Part shown: positions 26,043 through 34,547 of the stretch, in pieces
Layout: each line of letters starts with the position of its first letter
Numbering within the stretch: position 1 is the first letter of the stretch
Source: JBGSTR01 sp963707135
GTDB lineage: Bacteria; Pseudomonadota; Gammaproteobacteria; Chromatiales; Chromatiaceae
Assembly: GCA_963707135.1 (NCBI GenBank)
Contig: CAVPOY010000015.1
Location: 1 to 44,455, forward strand
Direction: 5' to 3'
Length of the DNA: 44,455 nucleotides
Position numbers and translations under genes: made by a program
Notes under the pieces: model-generated
Told to the model about the DNA's origin: nothing
Database searches by the model: none
Seen by the model: the letters and a program-made list of their open reading frames with translations, nothing else

Positions 26043-26363
26043 GCTGGACGAAACACTGAACGCGATCAGCGCGGACGCGGTCACTGTCGATCAACGCGTG
26101 GCCAACCGGCCGCCACAACGGAGCACTGACCACCACGAGTTGCGAAGAGTGAACATCACTGCGATGGCATGAAAGGCAAGTCCTGCATTCCCGAGAACCT
26201 GAAAATGTCAAAAGCCGGCTTTGCCGAGACTGAAAGTTTGATAAGGACGGGAATGTTCGCGGATTCCATCAGGGCACGAGGGCGGTCGAACGCCCCTCCA
26301 CACGATGCCGGATATATGACCGCAACCTTTCCTTCAGCCAAACAGCGATCTTCCTCTTGCACC
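26043..26363 (+). ncRNA. Candidate bridge RNA region of the IS110-family element
   Basis: This 321-bp right arm has no plausible protein. In IS1111-group elements the bridge RNA, whose loops pair with target and donor DNA, is encoded downstream of the transposase, as here. Visible structure includes the palindrome AAAGCCGGCTTT (26211-26222) and an imperfect hairpin GAGGGCG-GTCGAA-CGCCCCTC (26278-26299). A 9-nt string, ATATATGAC, occurs inside the arm (26312-26320) and again across the right end of the element (26376-26384). The exact RNA ends and loops cannot be set by eye. Confidence 0.45.
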
Positions 26364-26377
26364 GCGGGGCGGACCAT
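26364..26377 (-). repeat. Right inverted repeat of the IS110-family element
   Basis: GCGGGGCGGACCAT, perfect partner of the left repeat at 24893-24906. It ends 40 bp upstream of the trmJ ATG. Confidence 0.75.
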
Positions 26378-26417
26378 ATATGACAATGAAGCGATATTCT
26401 GAAGAAGTGCCCGCGCC

Positions 26418-27233
26418 ATGATCGAACCAGACACCACGCGGCTGGGACGGATCCGATTCGTGCTGGTCGAGACCACGCACACCGGGAACATGGGCGCCGT
26501 GGCCCGGGCGATGAAAACCATGGGTCTGTCCCGTCTCGAGCTGGTGAGACCCAAGCAGCGGCCGGACGCCGAGGCCCTGGCCCGGGCCTCGGGTGCCGAT
26601 GACCTGCTGGAGCGGGCTGGTGTTCACGAGGACCTTACGGGGGCGCTCACCGGGTGCCGGATGGTGATCGGCGCGAGCGCCCGGCTGCGGACCATCGAAT
26701 GGCCGGTGCTGAGCCCGGCCGACGCGGCCCGCCGGCTGATAGACGAGGCCGCGAGCGGGGACGTTGCCCTGCTTCTCGGGCGGGAGAGCTCGGGCCTGAC
26801 CAATGCCGAGCTGTCCCGCTGTCAGTACCTGGTGCATATCCCGACAAACCCGGAATTCCGCTCATTGAACGTGGCATCCGCCGCCCAGGTCCTCGCCTAC
26901 GAGGTCCGGCGGACCTGGCTCGAGCCCGCCGGCGCACGGAGTGACGAGACGCCGCGGGACCTGGCCACCGCGGAAGAACTGGATGGGCTGCACGCGCATC
27001 TGGCAGAGGCCATCCGCGATCTCGGCTTCAGCGACCCGGCGCAGTCCAAGAAGCTGCTGATGCGGCTCAGACGCCTGTTCAACCGGGCGAGGCTGGACCG
27101 GGTGGAGCTCAACATCCTGCGCGGGATTCTGAGCGCGGCGCAGGGCCGCAAGACGCCGGGACGGTTCGCGGGCGACGCCGGGAGTCAGACCGATTCCGAG
27201 CGTCCTGCTCAAGAGCGGCGCAACCAACGTTAG
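26418..27233 (+). CDS. trmJ: tRNA (cytidine/uridine-2'-O-)-methyltransferase TrmJ
   Basis: TrmJ is a SPOUT-class enzyme that 2'-O-methylates position 32 in the anticodon loop of several tRNAs using SAM. The 271-residue product opens IRFVLVETTHTGNMGAVARAM and has the knot-forming blocks LLLGRESSGLTNAELSRCQY and IPTNPEFRSLNVASAAQVLAY. A C-terminal helical extension (LLMRLRRLFNRARLDRVELN) is typical of TrmJ rather than the shorter TrmL. It begins 40 bp after the IS110 repeat and runs into cysE after 19 bp, the order usual in gammaproteobacteria with trmJ, cysE and iscR together. Confidence 0.94.
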   Translation: MIEPDTTRLGRIRFVLVETTHTGNMGAVARAMKTMGLSRLELVRPKQRPDAEALARASGADDLLERAGVHEDLTGALTGCRMVIGASARLRTIEWPVLSPADAARRLIDEAASGDVALLLGRESSGLTNAELSRCQYLVHIPTNPEFRSLNVASAAQVLAYEVRRTWLEPAGARSDETPRDLATAEELDGLHAHLAEAIRDLGFSDPAQSKKLLMRLRRLFNRARLDRVELNILRGILSAAQGRKTPGRFAGDAGSQTDSERPAQERRNQR

Positions 27234-27252
27234 GACTTGACCAAGGACCATC

Positions 27253-28065
27253 ATGTTTGAGCGACTGCGAGAGGATATCGCCTGCGTCTTCGACCGCGAC
27301 CCCGCGGCACGCAACGCGTTCGAGGTGATCACGACTTACCCGGGGCTGCACGCGGTGATCATGCACCGGCTGTCCCACGCGCTGTGGAGGCGCGACTTCA
27401 AATGGCTCGCGCGAGTGCTGTCGAATGTCGCGCGCCTTCTGACCGGCATCGAGATCCACCCCGGCGCCATCATCGGCCGGCGCTTCTTCATCGACCACGG
27501 CATGGGTGTCGTCATCGGCGAAACGGCGGTGATCGGCGAAGATTGCACCCTCTACCACGGGGTTACGCTCGGCGGCACCAGCTGGCAGAAAGGCAAGCGC
27601 CACCCCACGCTGGGACGCGACGTCGTGGTCGGCGCCGGCGCAAAGGTCTTGGGGCCCATCCTCGTCGAAGACGGTGCGCGCATCGGCTCCAACGCCGTGG
27701 TCGTCAAGCCGGTCCCCCCCGGCGCCTCGGTCGTCGGGGTCCCGGGCCGCGTCGTCGAGCGCGCGGAAGACGCTGACCAGCAGCGACGTGCCGACACCGC
27801 GAAACGCATGGGCTTTGACGCTTATGGAGCGACCCGCGATGCCCCGGACCCGGTTGCGAACGCGATCAACCGGATGCTGGACCACATTCACCATATGGAT
27901 CAGCGGATGGAGGCCATGTCGCGCGCGCTCGAGGCCAAGGGGATCATGCACCACTTCGACCACGACGCGGATCTCGATGCCGTGCACATCGACTCGGCGG
28001 TAACCGGGGAAGCCGAGGGGAACGCGTCGCCGCCAGAGGCCCGGCAGGGCACAACGGCCAGCTGA
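27253..28065 (+). CDS. cysE: Serine O-acetyltransferase CysE
   Basis: CysE makes O-acetylserine from serine and acetyl-CoA, the carbon skeleton of cysteine. The 270-residue protein has a helical N-terminal half (ALWRRDFKWLARVLSN) and a left-handed beta-helix of hexapeptide repeats, including the catalytic region FIDHGMGVVIGETAVIGED and YHGVTLGGTSWQKGKRHPTL. The C-terminal ~70 residues (QRRADTAKRMGFDAYGATRD) follow the beta-helix and are longer than in minimal forms. It stands just before iscR-iscS, so cysteine supply and cysteine-dependent Fe-S assembly are neighbours. Confidence 0.95.
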   Translation: MFERLREDIACVFDRDPAARNAFEVITTYPGLHAVIMHRLSHALWRRDFKWLARVLSNVARLLTGIEIHPGAIIGRRFFIDHGMGVVIGETAVIGEDCTLYHGVTLGGTSWQKGKRHPTLGRDVVVGAGAKVLGPILVEDGARIGSNAVVVKPVPPGASVVGVPGRVVERAEDADQQRRADTAKRMGFDAYGATRDAPDPVANAINRMLDHIHHMDQRMEAMSRALEAKGIMHHFDHDADLDAVHIDSAVTGEAEGNASPPEARQGTTAS

Positions 28066-28120
28066 CACCATCCCGGCAGAGGACCAGTCGGGCCTTGCGC
28101 AGGTTCGCGTGCGGCCATAA

Positions 28121-28150
28121 TTGATTGAACTGGTCGGGTTAAAGTAAGAT
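28121..28150 (+). promoter_or_regulatory. Probable iscR promoter with possible IscR site
   Basis: TTGATT, an 18-bp spacer, then TAAGAT, located 36 bp upstream of the iscR GTG. The spacer holds TTGAACTGGTCGGG, which resembles one half of type 1 IscR sites. Autorepression by [2Fe-2S]-IscR is known in E. coli; here the operator is inferred. Confidence 0.5.
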
Positions 28151-28185
28151 CTTTCAATGAAATCCAGAGGCGGAGGTAGGTTGGC

Positions 28186-28677
28186 GTGAGATTGACAACC
28201 AAAGGGCGCTACGCTGTGACGGCTATGTTGGATCTGGCGATCCAGCACGGGCGGGGGCCGATTGCGCTGGCAGACATCGCGCAACGCCAGGGCATCTCGC
28301 TCTCCTACCTCGAGCAACTCTTCGCCAAGCTGCGCAAGAACGGACTGGTCAGCAGCGTCCGGGGCCCCGGGGGCGGCTACAACCTGGCCAGGGGGGCGTC
28401 GGAAATTCACATCGCCGAGGTAATTACCGCCGTGGACGAGCATGTGGACACCACCAAGTGCGGTGGCGCTCACAACTGTCAAAACGACGGGCCCTGTCTG
28501 ACCCACGACCTGTGGCACGACCTGAGCGACCGCATCTATGCCTACCTCAACGGCATCAGCCTGCAACATCTGGTCGACCGACACGACGACCAGGCGGAGT
28601 CGCCCGCGCAAGCCTGCACGGCCGTCGACGTAAAGCTCGAGGCCAAGCGCGCCAGCCGCTCCGCCGCGCGCGCCTGA
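28186..28677 (+). CDS. iscR: Fe-S cluster-sensing transcriptional regulator IscR
   Basis: IscR is an Rrf2-family repressor that senses cellular Fe-S status and controls the isc operon. It starts with GTG at 28186 (RLTTKGRYAVTAM), with GGAGGT 8 nt upstream. The winged-helix domain contains LSYLEQLFAKLRKNGLV and VRGPGGGYNLAR. Cluster ligands C92, C98, C104 and H107 (KCGGAHNCQNDGPCLTHDLW) have the same numbering as E. coli IscR. The protein has 163 residues. It leads an eight-gene isc operon. Confidence 0.97.
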   Translation: MRLTTKGRYAVTAMLDLAIQHGRGPIALADIAQRQGISLSYLEQLFAKLRKNGLVSSVRGPGGGYNLARGASEIHIAEVITAVDEHVDTTKCGGAHNCQNDGPCLTHDLWHDLSDRIYAYLNGISLQHLVDRHDDQAESPAQACTAVDVKLEAKRASRSAARA

Positions 28678-28764
28678 CGTCAGGCACCGGGCGCGGCGCT
28701 GAACCCGGCGCCGAGACTTTCCCCCTTTCGCAGGCATTTGGGCTCGCGCCCACGCTGAGCCGCG

Positions 28765-29979
28765 ATGAAGCTTCCGATCTACATGGACTACTCCGCCACC
28801 ACGCCGGTGGACCCGCGGGTGGCCGAGCGTCTGTGCGCTCACCTCACCACCGACGGTGTGTTCGGCAATGCAGCGTCGCGATCCCATGCCTTCGGCTGGG
28901 CCGCCGAGAGGGCCGTCGAAGAAGCCCGGGACCAGGTGGCGGCGCTGGTCCACGCGGACCCGAAGGAAATCGTCTGGACCTCGGGGGCCACCGAGTCGGA
29001 CAACCTGGCCATCAAGGGCGCGGCCCGCTTCTACCACAAGCGCGGCCGGCACATCGTCACCTGCCGCACCGAGCACAAGGCGGTCCTCGACACCTGCCGC
29101 CAGCTCGAACGGGAGGGCTTCGAGGTCACCTACCTCGACCCGGAGCCTAACGGCCTGATCGACCCGGAGCGGCTCGACGCGGCGATTCGCAGCGACACGG
29201 TGCTGGTCTCGATCATGCACGTGAACAACGAGATCGGCGTGATCCAGGACATTGCGGGCATCGGTGAACGGGTACGCGCCCGCAAGGCCCTGTTTCATGT
29301 CGATGCCGCCCAGAGCGCCGGCAAGGTTCCGATCGACCTGGAGCGGATGCCAGTCGACCTGATGTCGTTCTCGGCCCACAAGCTTTACGGCCCGAAGGGC
29401 ATAGGTGCTCTCTACGTACGCCGCAAGCCGCGGGTGCGCCTGGAGGCCGAAATGCACGGGGGCGGTCACGAGCGCGGCATGCGCTCCGGCACCCTGCCGA
29501 CGCACCAGATCGTCGGCATGGGCGAGGCCTTCCGGATCGCCGCCGAGGAGATGGACGCCGAGAACGAGCGTGTCCTCGCCCTCAGACGCAGGCTCTGGGA
29601 CGGTCTGAAGGACATGGAGCAGGTGTTCCTGAACGGCGACGAGGAACGTCGCGTGGCCGGAAACCTGAACGTCAGCTTCGCGTTCGTCGAGGGCGAGTCG
29701 CTGATCATGGCGCTGAAGGACCTGGCCGTCTCCTCCGGCTCGGCCTGCACCTCGGCGAGCCTGGAGCCCAGCTATGTCCTGCGCGCCATCGGGCGGGAGG
29801 ACGAACTGGCACACAGCTCGATCCGATTCACCCTGGGTCGGTTCTCGACCGCCGAAGAAGTGGACTATGCTGTCGACAAGATCCGCTCCCAGGTGCAGCG
29901 GCTGCGCGAGCTTTCCCCGCTGTGGGACATGTACAAGGACGGCGTCGACCTGAGGTCCGTCCAATGGGTCGGGCACTGA
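28765..29979 (+). CDS. iscS: Cysteine desulfurase IscS
   Basis: IscS takes sulfur from cysteine as a persulfide and passes it to IscU and tRNA-thiolation partners. The 404-residue product has exactly the E. coli length. The PLP Lys is K206 in SFSAHKLYGPKG; the persulfide Cys is C328 in VSSGSACTSAS. The C-terminus ...WDMYKDGVDLRSVQW is the conserved IscU-interacting tail. It lies 87 bp after iscR and 60 bp before iscU. Confidence 0.98.
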   Translation: MKLPIYMDYSATTPVDPRVAERLCAHLTTDGVFGNAASRSHAFGWAAERAVEEARDQVAALVHADPKEIVWTSGATESDNLAIKGAARFYHKRGRHIVTCRTEHKAVLDTCRQLEREGFEVTYLDPEPNGLIDPERLDAAIRSDTVLVSIMHVNNEIGVIQDIAGIGERVRARKALFHVDAAQSAGKVPIDLERMPVDLMSFSAHKLYGPKGIGALYVRRKPRVRLEAEMHGGGHERGMRSGTLPTHQIVGMGEAFRIAAEEMDAENERVLALRRRLWDGLKDMEQVFLNGDEERRVAGNLNVSFAFVEGESLIMALKDLAVSSGSACTSASLEPSYVLRAIGREDELAHSSIRFTLGRFSTAEEVDYAVDKIRSQVQRLRELSPLWDMYKDGVDLRSVQWVGH

Positions 29980-30039
29980 GCCCGGACCCCAACCGGGCGA
30001 CCCGAGGGCACGCCCCGCGAAAGCACGAGATGACACGAC

Positions 30040-30426
30040 ATGGCATACAGTGACAAGGTCCTGGACCACTACGAGAACCCGCGCAACGTCGGCAATCTCG
30101 ATAAGGACGACCCCAGCGTCGGCACCGGTATGGTCGGCGCACCCGCCTGCGGCGACGTGATGCGGCTACAGATCAAGGTCAACGACGCGGGCGTGATCGA
30201 GGATGCGCGCTTCAAGACCTACGGGTGCGGCTCTGCGATCGCCTCCAGCAGCCTGCTGACCGAATGGGTCAAGGGCAAGACCCTGGACGAGGCGCGCCAG
30301 ATCAAGAACCAGGAGATCGCCGACGAGCTGGCCCTGCCACCGGTCAAGGTCCATTGCTCGGTGCTCGCCGAGGACGCGATCAAGGCCGCGATCAACGACT
30401 ACGCGGCGAAAAAGTCCGGACGATAG
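30040..30426 (+). CDS. iscU: Fe-S cluster scaffold protein IscU
   Basis: IscU is the scaffold on which [2Fe-2S] and [4Fe-4S] clusters are built. The 128-residue product has ligands C37 and D39 (GAPACGDVM), C63 (YGCGSAIASS), and H105/C106 (KVHCSVLAED). The LPPVK motif at 99-103 that HscA recognises is present. The frame is intact and the length matches E. coli. Confidence 0.98.
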   Translation: MAYSDKVLDHYENPRNVGNLDKDDPSVGTGMVGAPACGDVMRLQIKVNDAGVIEDARFKTYGCGSAIASSSLLTEWVKGKTLDEARQIKNQEIADELALPPVKVHCSVLAEDAIKAAINDYAAKKSGR

Positions 30427-30586
30427 CGAGCGCGGCCCGCCGCCCGAGCCCTGTCGCTTGCTCCAGGTACCCGGCCCGCTTGTCTTCGGCATTCGAATGG
30501 ATCTAGGATGCGCATCATTGTGGGATCCCGGCGCAAGGCCGGCGGCGACACCGGCGAGGGTGTCGTTCCCGCGCGGAGAAAGCCCG

Positions 30587-30910
30587 ATGACCATCTCGTT
30601 GACCTCGGCCGCGGCCGAGCACATCGCCCGTTTCCTGGCCAATCGCGGCAGGGGCGTCGGCATTCGGCTCGGCGTCAAGACGTCCGGCTGCTCCGGAATG
30701 GCCTATGTGCTGGAGTTCGCGGACGCCGTCCAGGCCGGCGACCAGGTCTTCGAGGACCAGGGCGTCAAGGTGATCATCGACTCCAAGAGCCTGGTCTATC
30801 TGGACGGAACCGAGCTCGACTTTGCGAAAGAAGGTCTGAACGAGGGTTTCCGCTTCAACAACCCCAACGCGAAGAGCGCTTGCGGCTGCGGCGAGAGCTT
30901 CAACGTCTAG
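30587..30910 (+). CDS. iscA: A-type Fe-S carrier IscA
   Basis: IscA carries clusters to apo-targets. The start MTISLTSAAAEHIARF at 30587 gives 107 residues, the family length; an upstream in-frame start at 30458 adds an unrelated leader. Conserved cysteines are C35 (KTSGCSGMAY), C99 and C101 (SACGCGESF). The 160-bp gap from iscU is longer than others in the operon, with no gene or clear structure in it. Confidence 0.96.
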   Translation: MTISLTSAAAEHIARFLANRGRGVGIRLGVKTSGCSGMAYVLEFADAVQAGDQVFEDQGVKVIIDSKSLVYLDGTELDFAKEGLNEGFRFNNPNAKSACGCGESFNV

Positions 30911-30938
30911 ACAGTCGCGCACCCCACTCGATCCCGAC

Positions 30939-31484
30939 GTGCTGGATTTTTCCAAGAACTACTTCGAGCTCTTCGATCTGCCGATGGGCTTCGCGCTCGA
31001 CGCGAAGCGCCTGGCGGAGCGTTACCGCACGCTGCAGGCGGTAACCCACCCGGACCGTTTCGCGGCCTCGGCCGATCAGGAAAAGCGGGTCTCTTTGCAG
31101 GCTTCAACCCAGGTCAACGAGGCCTACCGGACGCTGAAGGACCCGCTTGAGCGGGCCAAGTACCTGCTCAGCCTGCACACCGGCGACCAGGACGCCGGCT
31201 GCGAGACCACCCACGACGGCGGCTTCCTGTTGGAGCAGATGGAGTTGCGCGAGACCCTCGCGGAGGCCCAGAGCAGCCCCGACCCCTACACGGCAGTCGC
31301 GAATGTACTCACCCAGCTGGCGGAGCGCAGCGTGGCGCTGGACAAGGAGCTGGAGGGGCTTTTCGCCGAGCCGTCGGCCGCCAATCTCGAGGCGGCGCGC
31401 GAGATCGTCCGCAAGCTCCAGTTCATCGACAAGTGCCGTCGGGACGCCGAGGACCTCGAGGCCGCGTTGGACGAGCAGATCTAA
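30939..31484 (+). CDS. hscB: Fe-S co-chaperone HscB
   Basis: HscB is a J-protein that delivers IscU to HscA and stimulates its ATPase. It starts with GTG at 30939 (LDFSKNYFELFDLP). The J-domain HPD tripeptide is at 37-39 (VTHPDRF), and the C-terminal three-helix domain binds IscU. The product has 181 residues (E. coli 171). The frame is intact. Confidence 0.95.
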   Translation: MLDFSKNYFELFDLPMGFALDAKRLAERYRTLQAVTHPDRFAASADQEKRVSLQASTQVNEAYRTLKDPLERAKYLLSLHTGDQDAGCETTHDGGFLLEQMELRETLAEAQSSPDPYTAVANVLTQLAERSVALDKELEGLFAEPSAANLEAAREIVRKLQFIDKCRRDAEDLEAALDEQI

Positions 31485-31592
31485 CTCAAGCGCCCGCGCG
31501 CGGGTCGTCGCCTTGATACCGGCCGCCCGCCCGGGCACTCAGACGCCGACGCTGTTTGGGAGCGGCGGCTCCCCTGTCGCAGTTGAGGCCGC

Positions 31593-33481
31593 ATGCCACT
31601 CCTACAGATCTCAGAGCCCGGCCAATCGACGGCCCCGCGCCCTCATCGTCTGGCCGCTGGCATCGATCTCGGCACGACCAATTCATTGGTCGCCTGCGTA
31701 CGGGGCGGCGTGGCCGAGACCCTGCCGGACGAGCTGGGCCGCCACCTGCTCCCGTCGGTCGTCAGATACCAGGCCTCCGGCGCCCCGCTCGTCGGCTTCG
31801 GCGCCCGCGACAAGGCCGTTGACGATCCGCTGAACACCATCGCCTCGGCCAAACGCCTCATCGGGCGCGGGCTCGGCGAGCTCGCCCATCTGGGGAGCGT
31901 ACTGCCCTACGAGTATGCGGACACCGGGTCCGGCGTACCGCGGATTCAGACCGCGGCAGGCGAGGTCAGCGCGATAGAGGTCTCGGCCGAGGTGCTGCGC
32001 ACGCTCGCGCGGCGCGCCGAGACGGCGCTCGGCGCCCAGCTCGACGGGGTCGTGATCACCGTCCCGGCCTACTTCGACGAGGCCCAGCGGCAGGCCACGA
32101 AGGACGCCGCCACGCTGGCCGGGCTTGAGCTATTCAGGCTGCTCGCCGAACCGACCGCGGCGGCCGTGGCCTACGGCCTCGACAGGGGTGCCGAGGGCGT
32201 CCATGCCGTCTACGACCTCGGCGGGGGCACCTTCGACATCTCGATCCTGCGCCTGCACCGGGGCGTCTTCGAGGTGCTGGCCACGGCCGGCGACTCGGCG
32301 CTCGGCGGCGACGATCTGGACCGTGCCGTGGCCCGCTGGATCATGGACCGGGCCGGAATCGACGACAAGGCCGGACCGGCGACCCTGCGCCGGCTGATCG
32401 ACGCGGCCTGCGCGGCCAAGGAGCGGCTCAGCACCGAGCACCTGACCGAGCTGGACGTCGCGTTGCCAGACGGCCGCCAGTGGCGCCAAACCCTCGACCG
32501 CGGGACCTTCGAGGGCCTGATCGACCCGCTGATCGGCCGATCCCTGGTCGCCTGCCGGCGTGCGCTGCGCGATGCCGGCGTGCGTGCCGACGCGATCGAG
32601 GCGGTGGTCATGGTCGGCGGCTCGACGCGGGTCCCGCGGGTTCGCGAGCGAGTCGCCGCGCTGTTCGGACGCGAACCCCTGACCGATATCGACCCGGACC
32701 GGGTAGTCGCGCTCGGGGCCGCCCTCCAGGCGGACATGCTGGCCGGGAACCGGCGTGGCGACGACCTGCTGTTGCTGGACGTGATCCCCCTCTCGCTGGG
32801 GATCGAGACCATGGGCGGCCTGGTCGAGAAGCTGATCCCGCGCAACACGACCATCCCGGTGGCCCGCGCCCAGGAGTTCACGACCTTCAAGGACGGCCAG
32901 ACGGCGATGGCCGTCCATGTGCTGCAGGGTGAGCGCGACCTGGTCAGCGACTGCCGCTCGCTGGCGCGTTTCGAGCTTCGGGGCATACCGCCGATGGTCG
33001 CCGGCGCGGCTCGCATACGCGTGACCTTCGAGATCGACGCGGACGGCCTGCTACAGCGTCAGCGCGATCGAGCAAACAGTGGTGTCAGCGCGCGGATTGA
33101 CGTCAAGCCGTCCTATGGCCTCAGCGACTCGGAGATCGAGTCCATGCTCCGCGACTCCATGACCCATGCCGGCGAGGACTTGGCGACGAGACGCCTGCGT
33201 GAGCAGCAGGTGGAGGCCCGGCGGGTCACCGAGGCGCTGCGCGGCCGCCTTGGCGCGGGACGGGGCGGACCTGCTCGATGGCGTCGAGCGGAGCCGCATC
33301 GAGGAGGCGCTCGCCACCCTCGTAGGGTCGCGGATGGCACGGACACCGCCGCCATTCTCGACGGGATCCGGGCGCTGGAGACCGCCTGCGCGGTGTCTAC
33401 GTCGAGCGGCGCATGAACCGCAGCATACAATCGGCAATGACCGGGCACTCGGTCGACGACTTCAAGGAATTGGGCAAGTGA
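31593..33481 (+). CDS. hscA: Fe-S chaperone HscA (three frameshifts near the C-terminus)
   Basis: HscA is the Hsp70 dedicated to IscU. The nucleotide-binding domain is intact: AAGIDLGTTNSLVACV, VPAYFDEAQRQATKDAA, AVYDLGGGTFDISILRL and VVMVGGSTRVPRVRE. The substrate domain reads normally to ~RRVTEALR. Three indels follow: an extra base near 33241-33243, a missing base near 33324-33327, and a missing base near 33392-33395. The last frame supplies the canonical end VERRMNRSIQSAMTGHSVDDF and stops at 33481, overlapping a possible GTG start for fdx. Correction gives ~629 residues (E. coli 616). Confidence 0.92.
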
Positions 33482-33497
33482 CTCGGAAAGGACGGCA

Positions 33498-33836
33498 ATG
33501 CCCCGAGCTGATCTTTCTGCCGCACGAGGAGATCTGCCCCGAGGGCGAGATGATCGACGCCGAGCCGGGCCAGAGCATCTGCGAGGCGGCCCTCGCCCAC
33601 GGGATCGAGATCGAGCACGCCTGCGAGCGCTCCTGCGCCTGCACCACCTGTCACGTGATCGTCCGCGAGGGCTTCGACTCGCTGGAACCGGCCGAAGAAG
33701 CCGAAGAGGACCTGCTGGACAAGGCCTGGGGACTCGAGCCCGAGTCGCGGCTGAGCTGCCAGGCGTTGGTAGGCGACGAGGAACTGGTGATCGAGATCCC
33801 CGCTACACCATCAACATGGTCTCGGAAAGGCACTGA
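33498..33836 (+). CDS. fdx: ISC-type [2Fe-2S] ferredoxin Fdx (two frameshifts)
   Basis: This ferredoxin supplies electrons during ISC assembly. The canonical start MPELIFLPHEEICPEG needs one C removed from the CCCC at 33501-33504, after an ATG with AAAGGA upstream. As the sequence stands, the reading frame could instead begin at a GTG at 33478. Cluster ligands are in EHACERSCACTTCHVIV and LSCQALVGDEE. Near 33797-33803 one C is missing, after which the next frame gives the usual end YTINMVSERH. The two changes cancel in length: 112 residues (E. coli 111). Confidence 0.9.
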   Translation: MPRADLSAARGDLPRGRDDRRRAGPEHLRGGPRPRDRDRARLRALLRLHHLSRDRPRGLRLAGTGRRSRRGPAGQGLGTRARVAAELPGVGRRRGTGDRDPRYTINMVSERH

Positions 33837-33903
33837 GACCGCGCTGCCGCAAGGCGTTCACTGGCAGCATCGTGACATCAATCCCCGAGAGGAGACGGCC
33901 GCC

Positions 33904-34105
33904 GTGGGACTCAAATGGACCGACACGCGAGAGCATCGCCATCGCGCTCGACGAGACGCACCCCGATACCGACCCGCGCTACATCAACTTCGTCGATCTG
34001 CGCGCCTGGGTGATGGCGCTCGCCGAGTTCGATGACGACCCGGCCCATTCCGGCGAAAAGATCCTCGAGGCCATCCAATTGGCCTGGATCGAGGAGCGGG
34101 AGTAG
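33904..34105 (+). CDS. iscX: IscX/YfhJ, Fe-S assembly regulator (one frameshift)
   Basis: IscX is a small acidic protein that binds IscS and modulates cluster assembly with iron. I take GTG at 33904 (GLKWTDTRE), with GAGGAG 9 nt upstream. An extra C at 33934 shifts the frame; the next frame reads IAIALDETHPDTDPRYINFV and ends KILEAIQLAWIEERE at 34105. Removing the base gives 66 residues, identical to E. coli IscX. It closes the isc operon. Confidence 0.9.
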
Positions 34106-34118
34106 CCGTCTCGCGGCC

Positions 34119-34547
34119 TCAGCACTGCTCCCAGGGCAGGCCGCGGAAGCGCCAGCCGCCGATGGTGCTGCGGTGGTGCGATTCGTCGAGGTCGCCTTCG
34201 AAACCCTCGTCGATATGATAGACGGCCCTGAGGCCGTCCTTCATCAGGACCTTGCCGGCCTCCAGCGATCGCTTGCCGCTGCGGCAGATCAGGATCACCG
34301 GGGCGCACGGGCTGTCGGGGTCGCAGACCGCCCCGCCGAGCAACAGCTTGCGGATCTCGGTGCTGAAGTGGGGGTTCACGACCCAGTCAGGTTCGTCGAT
34401 CCAGGGGACGTGAACGGCCCCCTTCGGGTGCCCGACGAACAGGTATTCCATCGTCGAACGGATGTCGACAAGGACCGCCTGCGGGTGCTCGTCCAGCATC
34501 TGCATCGCCTCCGTGGGCGTCAGGCTTTTCGGATGATCGGCGCTCAC
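34119..34547 (-). CDS. Rhodanese-like sulfurtransferase domain protein
   Basis: A 142-residue single-domain rhodanese, probably cytoplasmic. The GTG at 34547 (SADHPKSLTPTEAM) has GAGGA 8 nt upstream; upstream in-frame sequence lacks similarity. The active-site loop is LICRSGKRSLEAG with C88 as the persulfide Cys, a six-residue loop as in thiosulfate or polysulfide sulfurtransferases. The neighbourhood (isc on one side, soxYZ nearby) suggests sulfane-sulfur handling, but the substrate is unknown. It converges with iscX (13-bp gap) and is divergent from the acyltransferase gene. Confidence 0.88.
   Translation of the reverse strand: MSADHPKSLTPTEAMQMLDEHPQAVLVDIRSTMEYLFVGHPKGAVHVPWIDEPDWVVNPHFSTEIRKLLLGGAVCDPDSPCAPVILICRSGKRSLEAGKVLMKDGLRAVYHIDEGFEGDLDESHHRSTIGGWRFRGLPWEQC

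Larger units (their letters stand above)
24893..26377 (+). mobile_element. IS110-family (IS1111-like) insertion sequence
   Basis: The transposase is flanked by a perfect 14-bp inverted repeat: ATGGTCCGCCCCGC (24893-24906) and GCGGGGCGGACCAT (26364-26377). The left non-coding arm is short (77 bp between repeat and ATG) and the right arm is long (321 bp between stop and repeat). This asymmetry, and inverted repeats of this size, fit the IS1111 group, whose repeats are subterminal, so the true ends probably lie a few bases outside. IS110-family elements do not make ordinary target duplications, and none is seen. The element sits in the suhB-trmJ divergent region. Confidence 0.8.

Noticed and set aside
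26154..26402. Small protein in the right arm of the IS110-family element
   Set aside because: The short frame there has no similarity to proteins and lies where a structured non-coding arm is expected.
27109..30069. 986-codon minus-strand open frame
   Set aside because: It lies antisense to trmJ, cysE, iscR and iscS, all clear conserved genes; the translation has no recognisable domain.
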